In this document: positions 53,652 through 63,127 of the stretch, piece by piece
Layout of the letters: each line of letters begins with the position of its first letter
How positions within the stretch are numbered: position 1 is the first letter of the stretch
DNA from: Methylohalomonas sp034521715
GTDB taxonomy: Bacteria; Pseudomonadota; Gammaproteobacteria; Methylohalomonadales; Methylohalomonadaceae
DNA: 64,000 nt
Assembly (NCBI GenBank): GCA_034521715.1
Contig: JAXHLY010000009.1
Coordinates: forward strand, 1 to 64,000
Reading direction: 5' to 3'
Translations under genes and position numbers: made by a program
Notes under the pieces: generated by a model
What the model saw: only the letters and a program-made list of their open reading frames with translations
The model's database searches: none
What the model was told of the DNA's origin: nothing

Positions 53652-55147
53652 CTAATCCGGATCACGCCGGGGCCGAAGCTGCGGAAACAGGATAACGTCG
53701 CGAATGGTGGTGGTATCGGTCAGCAGCATGACCAGGCGATCAACGCCGATGCCTTCACCGGCCGTGGGCGGCAGTCCGTATTCCAGGGCGGTGATGTAAT
53801 CCTGGTCGAAGTGCATGGCCTCGTCGTCGCCGGCCTGTTTGCGCGCGGCCTGTTCACGGAAACGCTCGGCCTGGTCTTCCGGGTCATTGAGTTCAGAGAA
53901 ACCGTTGGCAATCTCGCGCCCGGTTATGAACAGTTCGAAGCGGTCGGTGACATCCGGATTGGCTTCATTCCGGCGTGCCAGCGGTGAAACCTCGGTCGGA
54001 AACCCGGTAATGAAAATCGGTTGCTGCAGCTTGTCCTCGACGGTTTCCTCGAAGATCCCGAATTCGATAGCGCCAATACCGGGTTCACCATCAATCGATA
54101 CACCCAGGCGCTTCGCCAAGGTCCGCGCCGATTCAACGGAATCGAAATCCGCGTCCGTCACGCCATCATTGTACTGCTTCACCGCCTCGCGCACCGTCAG
54201 GCGTGGATACGGTCCCTGCATATCGTACTTCTGGCCCTGGTATTCGATGACCGTGGTATTGAACAGGCTCCGCGCCAGTCCGCTGAGCATGTCTTCGGTC
54301 AGCCGCATGAGATCTTCATAATACGCATAGGCCTGGTAGAACTCGAGCATAGTGAACTCGGGATTATGCCGCGGAGACAGACCCTCGTTACGGAAACTGC
54401 GGTTGATCTCGAACACACGCTCCAGTCCACCCACCACCAGCCGCTTGAGATACAGCTCCGGGCAATACGCAGATACAGATCCATATCCAGGGTGTTGTGA
54501 TGTGTAATAAACGGTCTTGCCGCCGCACCGCCCGGTATCGGGTGCATCATTGGCGTTTCGACCTCGGTGAAATCCGCATTGCGCAGATAACTCCGCAGGT
54601 AATCCAGCGTACGACTGCGAATATCAAAAACATGACGGCTGTCGGCATTCATGATCAGATCCAGATAACGCTGGCGGTAACGCGTTTCCTGATCGGCAAG
54701 ACCGTGAAATTTTTCCGGTAACGGCCGCAGTGATTTCACCAGCAGCCGCAGCTCATCAACATGCACCGACAGTTCACCGGTCTTGGTTTTAAACACCCGG
54801 CCGCGGGCGGCAACAATATCGCCCAGGTCCCAGTCCTTGAACGACTGATAGACACCTTCCGGTAGATCATCACGGCGGACGTAAAGCTGGATGCGGCCGC
54901 TGCGATCCTGGATATGGGCGAAGGCAGCCTTGCCCATCACCCGGCGCGTCAGCATGCGGCCGGTAATGGCTACTCTGGCACCCGCCTCTTCCAGCGCCTC
55001 GGCGGACAGGTGTTCATAGCTGGCATGGATTTCAGCGGCCGAGGTATCCGGCTTGAAGTCATTCGGATAGGCATTACCGCCCTCACGCAGCGCTTCCAGC
55101 TTGGCATGGCGCTGGGCGAGAAGATCGTTTTGTTCGTCTTGGCTCAT
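53652..55147 (-). CDS. lysS: Lysyl-tRNA synthetase (one-base deletion)
   Basis: A class II aminoacyl-tRNA synthetase that charges tRNA-Lys. An N-terminal anticodon-binding OB-fold (VAITGRMLTRRVMGKAAFAH) precedes the catalytic domain: motif 2 region FEINRSFRNEGLSPRHNPEF, TMLEFYQAYAYYEDLM, and motif 3 GLPPTAGEGIGVDRLVMLLT. One C is missing in GCCCGGAG (about 54461); restoring it joins DLYLRIAP to ELYLKRLVVGGLERV. The corrected length is about 498 aa, as usual. It is downstream of prfB on the same strand, the common arrangement. Confidence 0.95.
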
Positions 55148-55273
55148 TATTCTGGATTTATAGTGTTTATCCGGTCTTCTAGTTAATCATACAGTACCTC
55201 GTTCCTCGGCCTCGTGCCTCGAATACAAAATCCTGCCCATCGAGGAACGAGCGACGAGGAGCGAGTGACGCAA

Positions 55274-56372
55274 TTACAGCCCCGCTTTAAGGCTCGCCTC
55301 GATGAAATCGTCCAGATCGCCGTCCAGCACCGCCTGGGTGTTGCCGGTTTCAACGCCGGTGCGCAAATCCTTGATGCGCGACTGGTCCAGTACATAGGAA
55401 CGGATCTGGCTGCCCCAGCCGATATCGGCCTTGCTGTCTTCCTGGGCCTGCTTTGCTTCATTGCGCTTCTGCATTTCCAGCTCATAGAGCTTGGCACGCA
55501 GCTGCTTCATGGCCTGATCACGATTCTGATGCTGCGAGCGCCCGCTCTGGCACTGCACGACAATACCGCTGGGTTCATGCGTCAGGCGAATGGCTGAGTC
55601 GGTCTTGTTGACGTGCTGACCGCCGGCGCCGCTGGCACGGTAGGTATCGACCCGCACTTCCGACATGTTGATTTCGATATCGATGTTTTCGTCTACCTCG
55701 GGCGACACGAATACCGACGCAAACGAGGTATGGCGGCGGTTACCGGAATCAAACGGTGACTTGCGCACCAGCCTGTGAACGCCGGTTTCGGTTCGCAGCC
55801 AACCATAAGCATAGTCGCCCCTGAAATACACGGTGGTGCTCTTGATGCCCGCGACCTCACCCTCGGAGACTTCAGTGATCTCGGTATCGAAACCGCGGCG
55901 TTCGGCCCAGCGCAGGTACATGCGCAACAGCATTTCGGCCCAATCCTGGGCCTCGGTACCGCCGGACCCGGCCTGAATATCAACAAATGCGTTGGCGCTG
56001 TCCATCTCGCCGCCGAACATGCGCTGGAATTCCAGCTTTGCCAGTTCCTTTTCATACTGAACGAGATCCCTGTCGATATCTTTCAGCATGCCCTCGTCCT
56101 TCTCCTCACGCGCCATCTCCAGCAGTTCCTCGGTATCATTGATACCGTGCTGCAGACGCTTCAGGGTACCGACAATATTCTCCAGCGAGGCACGTTCCCG
56201 GTTCAGTGCCTGCGCATTCTCCGGGTCGTTCCAGACATCGGGCTCGGCGAGTTCGCGCTCGACCTCGGTCAGTCGTTCCGCCTTGCGATCGTAGTCAAAG
56301 ATACCCCCTGAGCGCGTTGCTACGCCCGCGCATGTCCTTAATCTGGTGAACAAGCTGATTAACTTCGACCAT
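55274..56372 (-). CDS. prfB: Peptide chain release factor 2, programmed +1 frameshift
   Basis: RF2 ends translation at UGA and UAA. The first 25 codons (ATG 56372) end in an in-frame UGA at codon 26; the ribosome shifts +1 to read DYDRKAERLTEVERELAEPD. Together 365 residues are made. The anticodon-mimic SPF (RKSPFDSGNRRH) and the catalytic GGQ (ASGAGGQHVNKTDSAIRLTH) are present. The frameshift is real and regulatory, unlike the indels in other genes of this window: RF2 shortage slows termination at its own UGA. lysS follows on the same strand. Confidence 0.97.
56295..56309 (-). promoter_or_regulatory. prfB programmed frameshift site
   Basis: On the minus strand AGGGGG (56309-56304) acts as an internal Shine-Dalgarno, then TAT, CTT and the UGA at 56297-56295 followed by C. 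This is the classic AGGGGG-TAT-CTT-TGA-C signal, with UGA at codon 26 as in E. coli. Confidence 0.96.
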
Positions 56373-56465
56373 TGGCGGATACCTTAAGGAATAAAACCGG
56401 TTGCTAAAAAGGTGGTTATTGTATCGGCGCCGCGTTCACCGTTAAAGCTGCAGATGCAGGCATTG

Positions 56466-56560
56466 GCACTGTTTGTCATCCCGAACAAACGTGAGGGATC
56501 CCTTAAACCGGCAAAAAACAAGATTTCTCAACCACTTCGTGGTTTCGAAATGACAGTCAT
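56466..56560. repeat. Decayed repeat, copy E
   Basis: GTTTGTCATCCCGAACAAAC, GATTTCTCAACCACTTCGTG and TTTCGAAATGACAG lie in the gap between recJ and prfB. The motifs match the inner part of the 165-bp family, but the inverted ends are missing. Confidence 0.5.
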
Positions 56561-56599
56561 AGCGGCTGGGCTCCGGCTTGTCTATTACGTTGCCATACC

Positions 56600-58327
56600 T
56601 CACAACGGCGTGAGGTGATCGACCATCAACTGTAGCTGGCGGCGGCCCTGAAAGGTATCGACCTCAAGCCGGTAGGCCACGGCGACCCGATTCACGCGTT
56701 GTGGCCAGTCGCTGTCATCGGTGCCAAAGGCGATGGCCTTTATCGGGCGATTCACCCCTGGCGGTGCCAGTTTCATGCTGAGATGGCGGCCGCCGACAAT
56801 ACGGCGCTCGACTACCTCGAATTCACCATCGAACACCGGCTCCGGAAAACCCTGGCCCCAGGGCCCGGCCTCGGCGATCAGTTCCGCCGTGCGCAATGAC
56901 AGCTCGGCGGGCTCCAGACCGCCGTCACTGAGGATCGTGCCCACCGGCGATTTACCACCGAGCTGACGGTCGACTTCCTTGGCAAAGGCCTCGGCAAAGG
57001 CCGCATAGCATTCACTGGCCAGGCTCAGGCCCGCCGCCATGGCGTGGCCGCCGAATTTCGTCACCAGCTGCGGATGCCTTGTGGCCACCGCGTCGAGGAC
57101 ATCGCGGATATGCACGCCCGGGATGGAGCGCGCCGAGCCCTTCAGCGAGCCGTTGCCGTCCGGTGCAAAGGCAATCACCGGCCGGTGCACCTGCTCCTTG
57201 ACCCGGGAAGCCACCAGCCCGACCAGGCCTTGGTGCCAATCCTCGCGAAACAGGCACAGGCCGGGCGGCAACTCGCCATCGGCCGGCATCAGATCCCTGA
57301 GCTCGGCCAGATGCTTTTCGGCATCGTCGTGCATGGTGTTCTGCAGTTCACGCCGTTCCCGGTTCAGCGTATCCAGTTGCTTCGCCATGGCCCTGGCGGA
57401 TTCGTCGCTGTTTGTCAGCAGGCATTCAATCCCGACCGTCATGTCGGTCAGGCGGCCGGCGGCATTCAGCCGCGGTGCCACAAAGAAGCCCAGGTCCATG
57501 GCATTGACCTGCCCGGCCTGGCGGCCGGCTACCGCCAACAGTGCGCGGATGCCGGCGCAGCTCGAGCCGCTGCGGATGCGCTTGAGCCCCTGGGCTACCA
57601 GCACGCGGTTGTTGTGATCCAGCGGCACGACATCGGCGACGGTGCCGAGCGCGACCAGATCCAGCCACTGCGCCAGGTTCGGTTCGCCTATGTCCTGCCG
57701 GCTGAACCAGCCGCTGTCACGCAGGCGAGTCCTTAATGCAATCAGAACATAAAACATGACACCGACACCGGCGAGATGCTTGCTCGGAAACGGATCCTCC
57801 GGCAGATTCGGATTGACGATGGCTTCGGCCGCCGGTAACTCGGCCGGCGGCAGATGATGATCGGTGATCAGCACCGGAATACCGCGTTCGCCCGCCGCGG
57901 CGACGCCGTCGGTGCTGGCGATGCCGTTATCGACCGTGATGATCAGGTCCGGCTGCTGTTCGGCGGCGACGGCGACGATCTCCGGCGACAGGCCATAACC
58001 GTATTCGAACCGGTTCGGTACCACGTAACGCACGTCTTTTGCGCCCATCGCGGTCAGGCCGCGAACGGCCAACGCGCAGGCGGTCGCGCCGTCGGCATCA
58101 AAGTCGGCGACAATCAGGATGCGCCGGCCGGCGGTGAGCGTACGCGCCAGCAGATCCACGGCCTCTTCAATACCATGCAGTTCACTGCAGGGCAGCAATG
58201 CGTTCAATGAATAATCGAGCTCGGCGGGGCCGCGTATATCGCGGGCCGCATAGAGCCGTTTCAGCAGGGGATGCAAATCGTCGGGCAGGTGATCGATGTC
58301 GGGACAGGGACGGCGGATGATCTGCAT
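56600..58327 (-). CDS. recJ: Single-stranded-DNA-specific exonuclease RecJ
   Basis: A 575-aa 5'-3' exonuclease of recombination and mismatch repair. The DHH motifs are seen: ILIVADFDADGATACALAVR, ITVDNGIAST, VLITDHHLPPAELPAAEAIV with the DHH, and AQWLDLVALGTVADVVPLDH. The DHHA1 part reads KFGGHAMAAGLSL, and a C-terminal OB-like domain follows. The full length and open frame are normal. It lies close to prfB-lysS and an rpfE-like gene, as in Xanthomonas-type genomes. Confidence 0.96.
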   Translation of the reverse strand: MQIIRRPCPDIDHLPDDLHPLLKRLYAARDIRGPAELDYSLNALLPCSELHGIEEAVDLLARTLTAGRRILIVADFDADGATACALAVRGLTAMGAKDVRYVVPNRFEYGYGLSPEIVAVAAEQQPDLIITVDNGIASTDGVAAAGERGIPVLITDHHLPPAELPAAEAIVNPNLPEDPFPSKHLAGVGVMFYVLIALRTRLRDSGWFSRQDIGEPNLAQWLDLVALGTVADVVPLDHNNRVLVAQGLKRIRSGSSCAGIRALLAVAGRQAGQVNAMDLGFFVAPRLNAAGRLTDMTVGIECLLTNSDESARAMAKQLDTLNRERRELQNTMHDDAEKHLAELRDLMPADGELPPGLCLFREDWHQGLVGLVASRVKEQVHRPVIAFAPDGNGSLKGSARSIPGVHIRDVLDAVATRHPQLVTKFGGHAMAAGLSLASECYAAFAEAFAKEVDRQLGGKSPVGTILSDGGLEPAELSLRTAELIAEAGPWGQGFPEPVFDGEFEVVERRIVGGRHLSMKLAPPGVNRPIKAIAFGTDDSDWPQRVNRVAVAYRLEVDTFQGRRQLQLMVDHLTPL

Positions 58328-58451
58328 ATCGGCATTCTAACGAATTCACATCGCCTTGGGTGTGCCGCATCAGTGTTTCGTTGCGTTTTCTTTGTATATG
58401 CAGGCTGATTGATTCCGAACTCCAAATTCCGGATTTGACAATCCGTCATTA

Positions 58452-58470
58452 AACGAGAATAATTCTCATT
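58452..58470 (+). promoter_or_regulatory. Fur box
   Basis: AACGAGAATAATTCTCATT, an almost perfect palindrome matching Fur sites of the type AATGAGAATAATTCTCATT. It ends 30 bp before ATG 58501 and should repress the following gene when iron is plentiful. Confidence 0.8.
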
Positions 58471-58500
58471 AACGAATAAAACAACTGACAGGAAAGCAAA

Positions 58501-58875
58501 ATGAAACATTTGGTACTTATAATCACCGCCGTAACGAGCCTGGGTCTGACGCCACTGGCTGTGGCGGACGAAAGGCCGGAACACTTTGAAGGCAAATCGG
58601 CGGAAACCCTGGAGCAGGCGGTGGCCAACTTCTCCGAATACAATAACAAGCTGGAAGGGTTGCTGGCACGGGATGAGCTGGGTGCGGCGGAACTGCATGA
58701 GGTACACCAGCTCACCTACACCCTGGAAAACGCGCTGGGCAGGATCAATAAGGAACTCGAGGAACTGGAGGATACGCTCGAGGACGTACATCTGGCCTCG
58801 GAACGCGCTGATGCGGAGACGGTACAAAGGCAGGGCAGGATTTACCTGGATACCGCCCGTACCGTGATCGAATAG
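58501..58875 (+). CDS. Secreted helical protein under Fur control
   Basis: A 124-aa protein. Signal peptide KHLVLIITAVTSLGLTPLAV-A, then an acidic helical chain (SAETLEQAVANFSEYNNKLE, EVHQLTYTLENALGRINKEL and EELEDTLEDVHLASERADAE), probably a coiled coil. This looks like the DUF6746 family; no function is known. A good Fur box lies upstream, so the protein is expected under iron limitation. It may have a role in metal uptake or the envelope, which is inference. Confidence 0.82.
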   Translation: MKHLVLIITAVTSLGLTPLAVADERPEHFEGKSAETLEQAVANFSEYNNKLEGLLARDELGAAELHEVHQLTYTLENALGRINKELEELEDTLEDVHLASERADAETVQRQGRIYLDTARTVIE

Positions 58876-58894
58876 CCGGCCTCATGATGCGGGA

Positions 58895-59911
58895 TCAATG
58901 ATTATGCAGGTGCAGTAATGATTCGCGCCGCCACAGGCGCCATTGGTGCCGGCGCCGGTAACTGAACATCATGCCGCCAGTTGACAATTCTAGCCGGTTG
59001 AGGCGGCCACGGCGGAGAGCACTGTCCAGCGGCTGTAGCCAGTCACTTTCAAGCGCCATAACATAACCCAACCAGCCGGGAGCATCGCCGTAACTCTGAT
59101 ACTGCCGGGCACGATCATCACTAACCAGAATGTGCTCGGCGGCCCCCGCCTGTTCCCGCAATTCAGCAGCCGAGACCGGCAGCGGCGCGGCCGGTATATC
59201 GTGCAGGACGGCCAGACCGCGGACGAACGGGTCATCGCTGAAACAGGCATCAAATTCAGCATGACCTTTGGGCGGCAACGTCCCCAGGCCCCAGAACCAG
59301 AGGCTGTTGACCGCCAGCATGCCGCGTTTCTCCCGTTTCTCATTCACGGCGGATGTATGCAGCACCATCTGCAGTTCGTTGAACAGCTGCCGCCAGCGGG
59401 TCCGGTCCGGGCCGGCGGGCAGGGCCGTACTGACATCCCGGCCCAGCACCTGCGGCAGGGGCGTGGTCTGTATCCGCGGCGGTTCCGCGAAGGTGATATA
59501 CCAGCGGCCCGGGTGCGGCGTATACAGCCGTCCCCCCACCTCATCAAGATAGGGCTGCAGATCGACTGCAATGTCCCCGGCTTCCTGTGCCTGCAACCCG
59601 ATCATGAAATTGTCCAGCAGCACGACGCCTTCACCACTCGCGGACAGGTGTACCGGATCGGCGCGCAGGCAGTATTCAGTACCGGCACCGGATTCGGCGA
59701 AATAGCCCAGGGGAGCGATCGGCTGATCAGCATCATCGGCGATGTTCATGCCGAACAGATCGAACAACAGCTGATAATAATCCCGGCTACAGGTTTTGCG
59801 ATCGGCACGTGCCAGCAATCGCACCAGCGTCTGGCAGTCGGGCAAATCGTTTTCCGTAATGGCTGCCGGTGACGGCAGAAGATCGGGAATGATAAAGGTG
59901 ATGCTCTGCAT
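58895..59911 (-). CDS. RpfE-like protein (phosphoglycerate-mutase-related)
   Basis: A 338-aa protein. Segments SITFIIPDLLPSP, LARADRKTCSRDYYQLLFDL, SGEGVVLLDNFMIGLQAQEA, PYLDEVGGRLYTPHPGRWYI and LWFWGLGTLPPK match the RpfE-type family, which is related to cofactor-independent phosphoglycerate mutases and found next to recJ in Xanthomonas. Its biochemical role is unknown; it is not shown to take part in signalling. It is upstream of the thrC side and convergent with the Fur-controlled gene. Confidence 0.8.
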   Translation of the reverse strand: MQSITFIIPDLLPSPAAITENDLPDCQTLVRLLARADRKTCSRDYYQLLFDLFGMNIADDADQPIAPLGYFAESGAGTEYCLRADPVHLSASGEGVVLLDNFMIGLQAQEAGDIAVDLQPYLDEVGGRLYTPHPGRWYITFAEPPRIQTTPLPQVLGRDVSTALPAGPDRTRWRQLFNELQMVLHTSAVNEKREKRGMLAVNSLWFWGLGTLPPKGHAEFDACFSDDPFVRGLAVLHDIPAAPLPVSAAELREQAGAAEHILVSDDRARQYQSYGDAPGWLGYVMALESDWLQPLDSALRRGRLNRLELSTGGMMFSYRRRHQWRLWRRESLLHLHNH

Positions 59912-60037
59912 CAGGTATCTCGCGGGAGCCGATTGCTTCGGTGATCAATCAGGCATATCCATCGGGGATTACAGTGCTAGTGAATCGTGAAACGAAAATT
60001 GGAAGGACCGGGAACTTTTTGGTTCCCTCTATCTAAA

Positions 60038-60233
60038 ATTCACGATTCACGATTCACGATTCACGATTCACGATTCACGATTCACGATTCACGATTCACG
60101 ATTCACGATTCACGATTCACGATTCACGATTCACGATTCACGATTCACGATTCACGATTCACGATTCACGATTCACGATTCACGATTCACGATTCACGAT
60201 TCACGATTCACGATTCACGATTCACGATTCACG
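60038..60233. repeat. Heptamer tandem array ATTCACG, exactly 28 copies
   Basis: 196 bp of uninterrupted 7-bp units. Read in any frame it gives an open but meaningless IHDSRFT-like repeat. The array ends inside the thrC stop codon: the TGA at 60231-60229 is part of the last unit. Perfect identity over 28 units points to active slippage. Confidence 0.97.
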
Positions 60234-61368
60234 AAATATTATCAAGTATCGCCTGTTTGACGGCATCCAGCTCGGCCCTGATCTTGATCATCGGGCCTGT
60301 GCTCTGCTTGACGGCAATATCGGGATCCTTCAGGCCATGACCGGTCAGTGTACAGACGACACAACTGTTCGGCGGAATCTTGCCGCTCTTGATATCACGC
60401 ATGGCACCGGCGACCGAGATTGCCGAGGCGGGTTCGCAGAACACGCCCTCTTTCTCCGCCAGCAGTTTCTGCGTGGCGAGGATTTCTTCGTCGGTGCATT
60501 CATCAAACCAGCCGCCGGATTCTTCGCGTACCTTCCAGGCATGATCCCAGGACTGCGGATGGCCAATGCGGATGGCCGTGGCAACGGTATCCGGATTGTC
60601 CACCATTTTGCCGCGCAGAAACGGCGCCGCACCCGATGCCTGATACCCTACCATGACGGGACGGGATCCCACGACCGCACCGGCAAAACGGCAGTGACCC
60701 TCGCAGTAGGTACAAGCTGCAGTTACCTGTTTGCCGTCTTTTGACGAATATTCACTGTAGCCGATCCAGTGCGCGGTGATATTGCCGGCATTGCCGACCG
60801 GCAGGTAATGGTAATCCGGCGCCCGGCCCAGTTCCTCTATAATCTCGAAGGCGGCGGTTTTCTGGCCCTGCAGGCGATAGGGATTGATGGAATTGACGAT
60901 AGTCACCGGCGCACTCTCGGCAACCTCGCGCACCAGCCGCATGCCGTCATCAAAATTGCCCTCGATCTGAATGACTACTGCACCCTCCACTATCGCCTGC
61001 GCCAGCTTGCCCATGGCAATCTTGCCTTCCGGGATCAGTACGAACGCACTAATACCGGCACGGGCGGCGTACGCTGCGGCCGACGCCGAAGTGTTGCCGG
61101 TGGAGGCACATATGATGGCACGCGAACCGGCCTCGACCGCCTTGGTCACGGCCATGGTCATGCCACGATCCTTGAACGAACCGGTCGGGTTGAGCCCTTC
61201 GTACTTGACGTAAATATCGATATCGACGCCAAGCTCGCGCGGGATATTGTTCAGCCGGATCAAGGGCGTATTGCCCTCGCCGAGGCTGATCACCCGGGTA
61301 TCGTCATGGACCGGCAGCAGATCGCGGTAACGTTCAATCAGACCCGTATATCGGGGGCGAAATGTCAT
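60229..61368 (-). CDS. thrC: Threonine synthase with a Cys-rich insertion
   Basis: ThrC makes threonine from O-phosphohomoserine with PLP. Motifs: VISLGEGNTPLIRLNNIPRE, LNPTGSFKDRGMTMAV with the PLP lysine, CASTGNTSASAAAYAARAG, LPVGNAGNITAHWIGYSEYS, and GVFCEPASAISVAGAMRD. Between YSEYS and MVGYQASGAAPF there is an insertion (about residues 213-240) with CTYCEGHC, absent from usual ThrC enzymes. The protein is 379 aa. It is last in the aminotransferase-hom-thrC operon, and its stop codon lies inside the ATTCACG array. Confidence 0.94.
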   Translation of the reverse strand: MTFRPRYTGLIERYRDLLPVHDDTRVISLGEGNTPLIRLNNIPRELGVDIDIYVKYEGLNPTGSFKDRGMTMAVTKAVEAGSRAIICASTGNTSASAAAYAARAGISAFVLIPEGKIAMGKLAQAIVEGAVVIQIEGNFDDGMRLVREVAESAPVTIVNSINPYRLQGQKTAAFEIIEELGRAPDYHYLPVGNAGNITAHWIGYSEYSSKDGKQVTAACTYCEGHCRFAGAVVGSRPVMVGYQASGAAPFLRGKMVDNPDTVATAIRIGHPQSWDHAWKVREESGGWFDECTDEEILATQKLLAEKEGVFCEPASAISVAGAMRDIKSGKIPPNSCVVCTLTGHGLKDPDIAVKQSTGPMIKIRAELDAVKQAILDNIS

Positions 61369-61398
61369 TTAATTATCTCGTAGCGCAAAGTCATGAAT

Positions 61399-61465
61399 TG
61401 TGGGAGCGAATTATCATTCGCGATACTCTTCCTGGGGTTATCGCCGATTCTAATCGGCTCCCACA
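61399..61465. repeat. REPIN-like pair of REP sequences
   Basis: TGTGGGAGCGAATTATCATT (starting 61399) and GATTCTAATCGGCTCCCACA (ending 61465) are two REP hairpins in opposite orientation: GCGAAT/ATTCGC in one, GCCGATT/AATCGGC in the other, with shared GTGGGAGC/GCTCCCAC ends. This is the REPIN layout known from Pseudomonas and relatives. Confidence 0.75.
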
Positions 61466-61513
61466 GCATATTGCCATTTAATACAGGCTGACCGATATAG
61501 TCCTGATAAAAAC

Positions 61514-61677
61514 TAAGGAAGCTCTGAATAATCCCCGCATGTCATTTCGACCAACGGGAGAAATCCTTGTCTCGACCGAAGGGAGAGATCTTTCAGAAGA
61601 TCCCTCGCTACGCTCGGGACGCCTGCGGCGGATTGCTCGCTGCGCTCGAAATGACAAATTATTCAGAGCCTCCCTAA
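61514..61677. mobile_element. MITE-like palindromic element, copy F
   Basis: A 164-bp copy in the same orientation as copy C. The left end is TAAGGAAGCTCTGAATAATC and the right end ATTATTCAGAGCCTCCCTAA. It contains GTCATTTCGACCAACGGGAG and TGCGCTCGAAATGAC. It lies between thrC and hom in the thr operon. Confidence 0.82.
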
Positions 61678-61708
61678 TTAACTGATTAACCAGTTAACCA
61701 ATCAACTA
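61678..61708. repeat. Octamer-type degenerate repeat after hom
   Basis: TTAACTGATTAACCAGTTAA then CCAATCAACTATCACG, reading away from the hom stop: GATAGTTGATTGGTTAACTG on the minus strand. The pattern equals that after ilvD. Confidence 0.6.
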
Positions 61709-63034
61709 TCACGCCAGCGTCTCAACCCGCATGCGCATGATAGGTCCGCTGACCACGTCCAGCTTCTCGATGGCCTGAATGGCCGCATTCATGTTGCCTT
61801 CCAGCACCTTTTGTGTCAGCAGGATGATCGGCACATGTGTAGCGCCCGGCTCGGGTTCCTTCTGCAGGAAGGCCTCAATGCTGATCTCGCGCTCACCCAG
61901 TATACGGGTAATTTCGGCCAGCACGCCCGGCTTGTCGATAGCCTGCATGCGCAGGTAGTAAGCCGTTTCGACTTTATCGATGGGCAGGATACCGCCTTCA
62001 TTCAGGGCATCGGGCTGGAAAGCCAGGTGCGGGACACGGTTCTCCGGATCCGAGGTCAGGGCGCGGGTGACATCAACCAGGTCGGCGACCACGGCCGAGG
62101 CGGTCGGTTCGGCGCCGGCGCCGGCACCATAGTAAATGGTCTGGCCGACCGCATCGCCCTTGACCAGCACAGCGTTCATCACGCCCTCGACATTCGCCAT
62201 CAGCCGCCGGCGCGGTATCAGTGTCGGATGCACGCGCATCTCTATACCGCGCTCGGTCTGACGGGCAATGCCCAGATGCTTGATGCGGTAACCGAGTTCG
62301 TCAGCATAACTGACATCGGCAGGGGTGATCTTCGTAATGCCTTCCGTATAAACCTTGTCGTACTGTAGCGGAATGCCAAAAGCGATCGCCGCGAGAATCG
62401 TCAGTTTGTGCGCGGCATCGGTGCCTTCGATATCGAAGCCCGGATCAGCCTCGGCATAGCCGCGTTTCTTGGCCTCGTCAAGCACCGTCTCGAACTCGTG
62501 GCCGCGTTCGCGCATCTCGCTGAGAATGAAATTCGAGGTACCGTTAATAATGCCGGCAACCTGCTCTATATGATTACCGGACAGGCCCTCGCGAATCGCC
62601 TTGATGATCGGTATGCCGCCGGCGACTGCCGCCTCGAATGCAACAACAACGCCCTTGTCCTGGGCGGCGCGAAAGATTTCATTGCCATGCAGGGCGATCA
62701 ATGCCTTGTTGGCGGTCACGACATGCTTGCCGTTGGCAATAGCGCGCAATATCAGTTCCCTGGCCGGCTCGATGCCGCCAATGAGTTCGGCCACGATATC
62801 GATGTCCGGGTTGTCGATCAGTTCGAACGGATCCTCGCACAGCGTTATGTCGCTGGTGGAAAATTCGCGAGGCTTGTCCAGATCGCGTGCGCTGGCATGC
62901 GTGACGCGGATACCGCGTCCCGCTCGGCGGGTGATTTCTTCCGCATTGCGATTGAGCACGTTGATGGTGCCGCCACCGACAGTCCCCAATCCAAGCAAGC
63001 CGACATTGACCGGTTTCAAGGCATTAACTCCCAA
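61709..63034 (-). CDS. hom: Homoserine dehydrogenase
   Basis: A 441-aa monofunctional enzyme that reduces aspartate semialdehyde to homoserine. It has the NAD(P)-binding GLLGLGTVGGGTINVL, VTANKALIALHGNEIFRAAQ, VAGGIPIIKAIREGLSGNHI, GIINGTSNFILSEMRERGHE and a C-terminal ACT domain (LRMQAIDKPGVLAEITRILG) that usually senses threonine. It lies between the aminotransferase and thrC on one strand, so the three genes form a threonine-route operon interrupted by a REPIN and a MITE-like element. Confidence 0.96.
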   Translation of the reverse strand: MGVNALKPVNVGLLGLGTVGGGTINVLNRNAEEITRRAGRGIRVTHASARDLDKPREFSTSDITLCEDPFELIDNPDIDIVAELIGGIEPARELILRAIANGKHVVTANKALIALHGNEIFRAAQDKGVVVAFEAAVAGGIPIIKAIREGLSGNHIEQVAGIINGTSNFILSEMRERGHEFETVLDEAKKRGYAEADPGFDIEGTDAAHKLTILAAIAFGIPLQYDKVYTEGITKITPADVSYADELGYRIKHLGIARQTERGIEMRVHPTLIPRRRLMANVEGVMNAVLVKGDAVGQTIYYGAGAGAEPTASAVVADLVDVTRALTSDPENRVPHLAFQPDALNEGGILPIDKVETAYYLRMQAIDKPGVLAEITRILGEREISIEAFLQKEPEPGATHVPIILLTQKVLEGNMNAAIQAIEKLDVVSGPIMRMRVETLA

Positions 63035-63079
63035 GCAACAAAGTAAATCCGACAGAATCGAGGGCCAGCAAGCCAGTTA

Positions 63080-63127
63080 ATTGGTTAACTAGTTAACTGG
63101 TCAACCAATTAACCAGTCAACCATTAT
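63080..63127. repeat. Octamer-type degenerate repeat between hom and the aminotransferase
   Basis: GTTAATTGGTTAACTAGTTA, then ACTGGTCAACCAATTAACCA and GTCAACCATT. It abuts the aminotransferase stop codon and belongs to the TTAACTGG/TTGATTGG family. Confidence 0.6.

Noticed and set aside
55274..56372. prfB as a frameshifted pseudogene
   Set aside because: The in-frame UGA is the conserved programmed-frameshift site with its internal Shine-Dalgarno.
60038..60233. CRISPR array
   Set aside because: Units are 7 bp with no spacers. None of the repeats in the window has the repeat-spacer layout and no cas genes are seen.
59987..60340. Open frame of 117 codons with an IHDSRFT repeat
   Set aside because: It is the translation of the 28-copy ATTCACG array; no start signal, no family, and any frame of a 7-bp repeat without a stop codon stays open.
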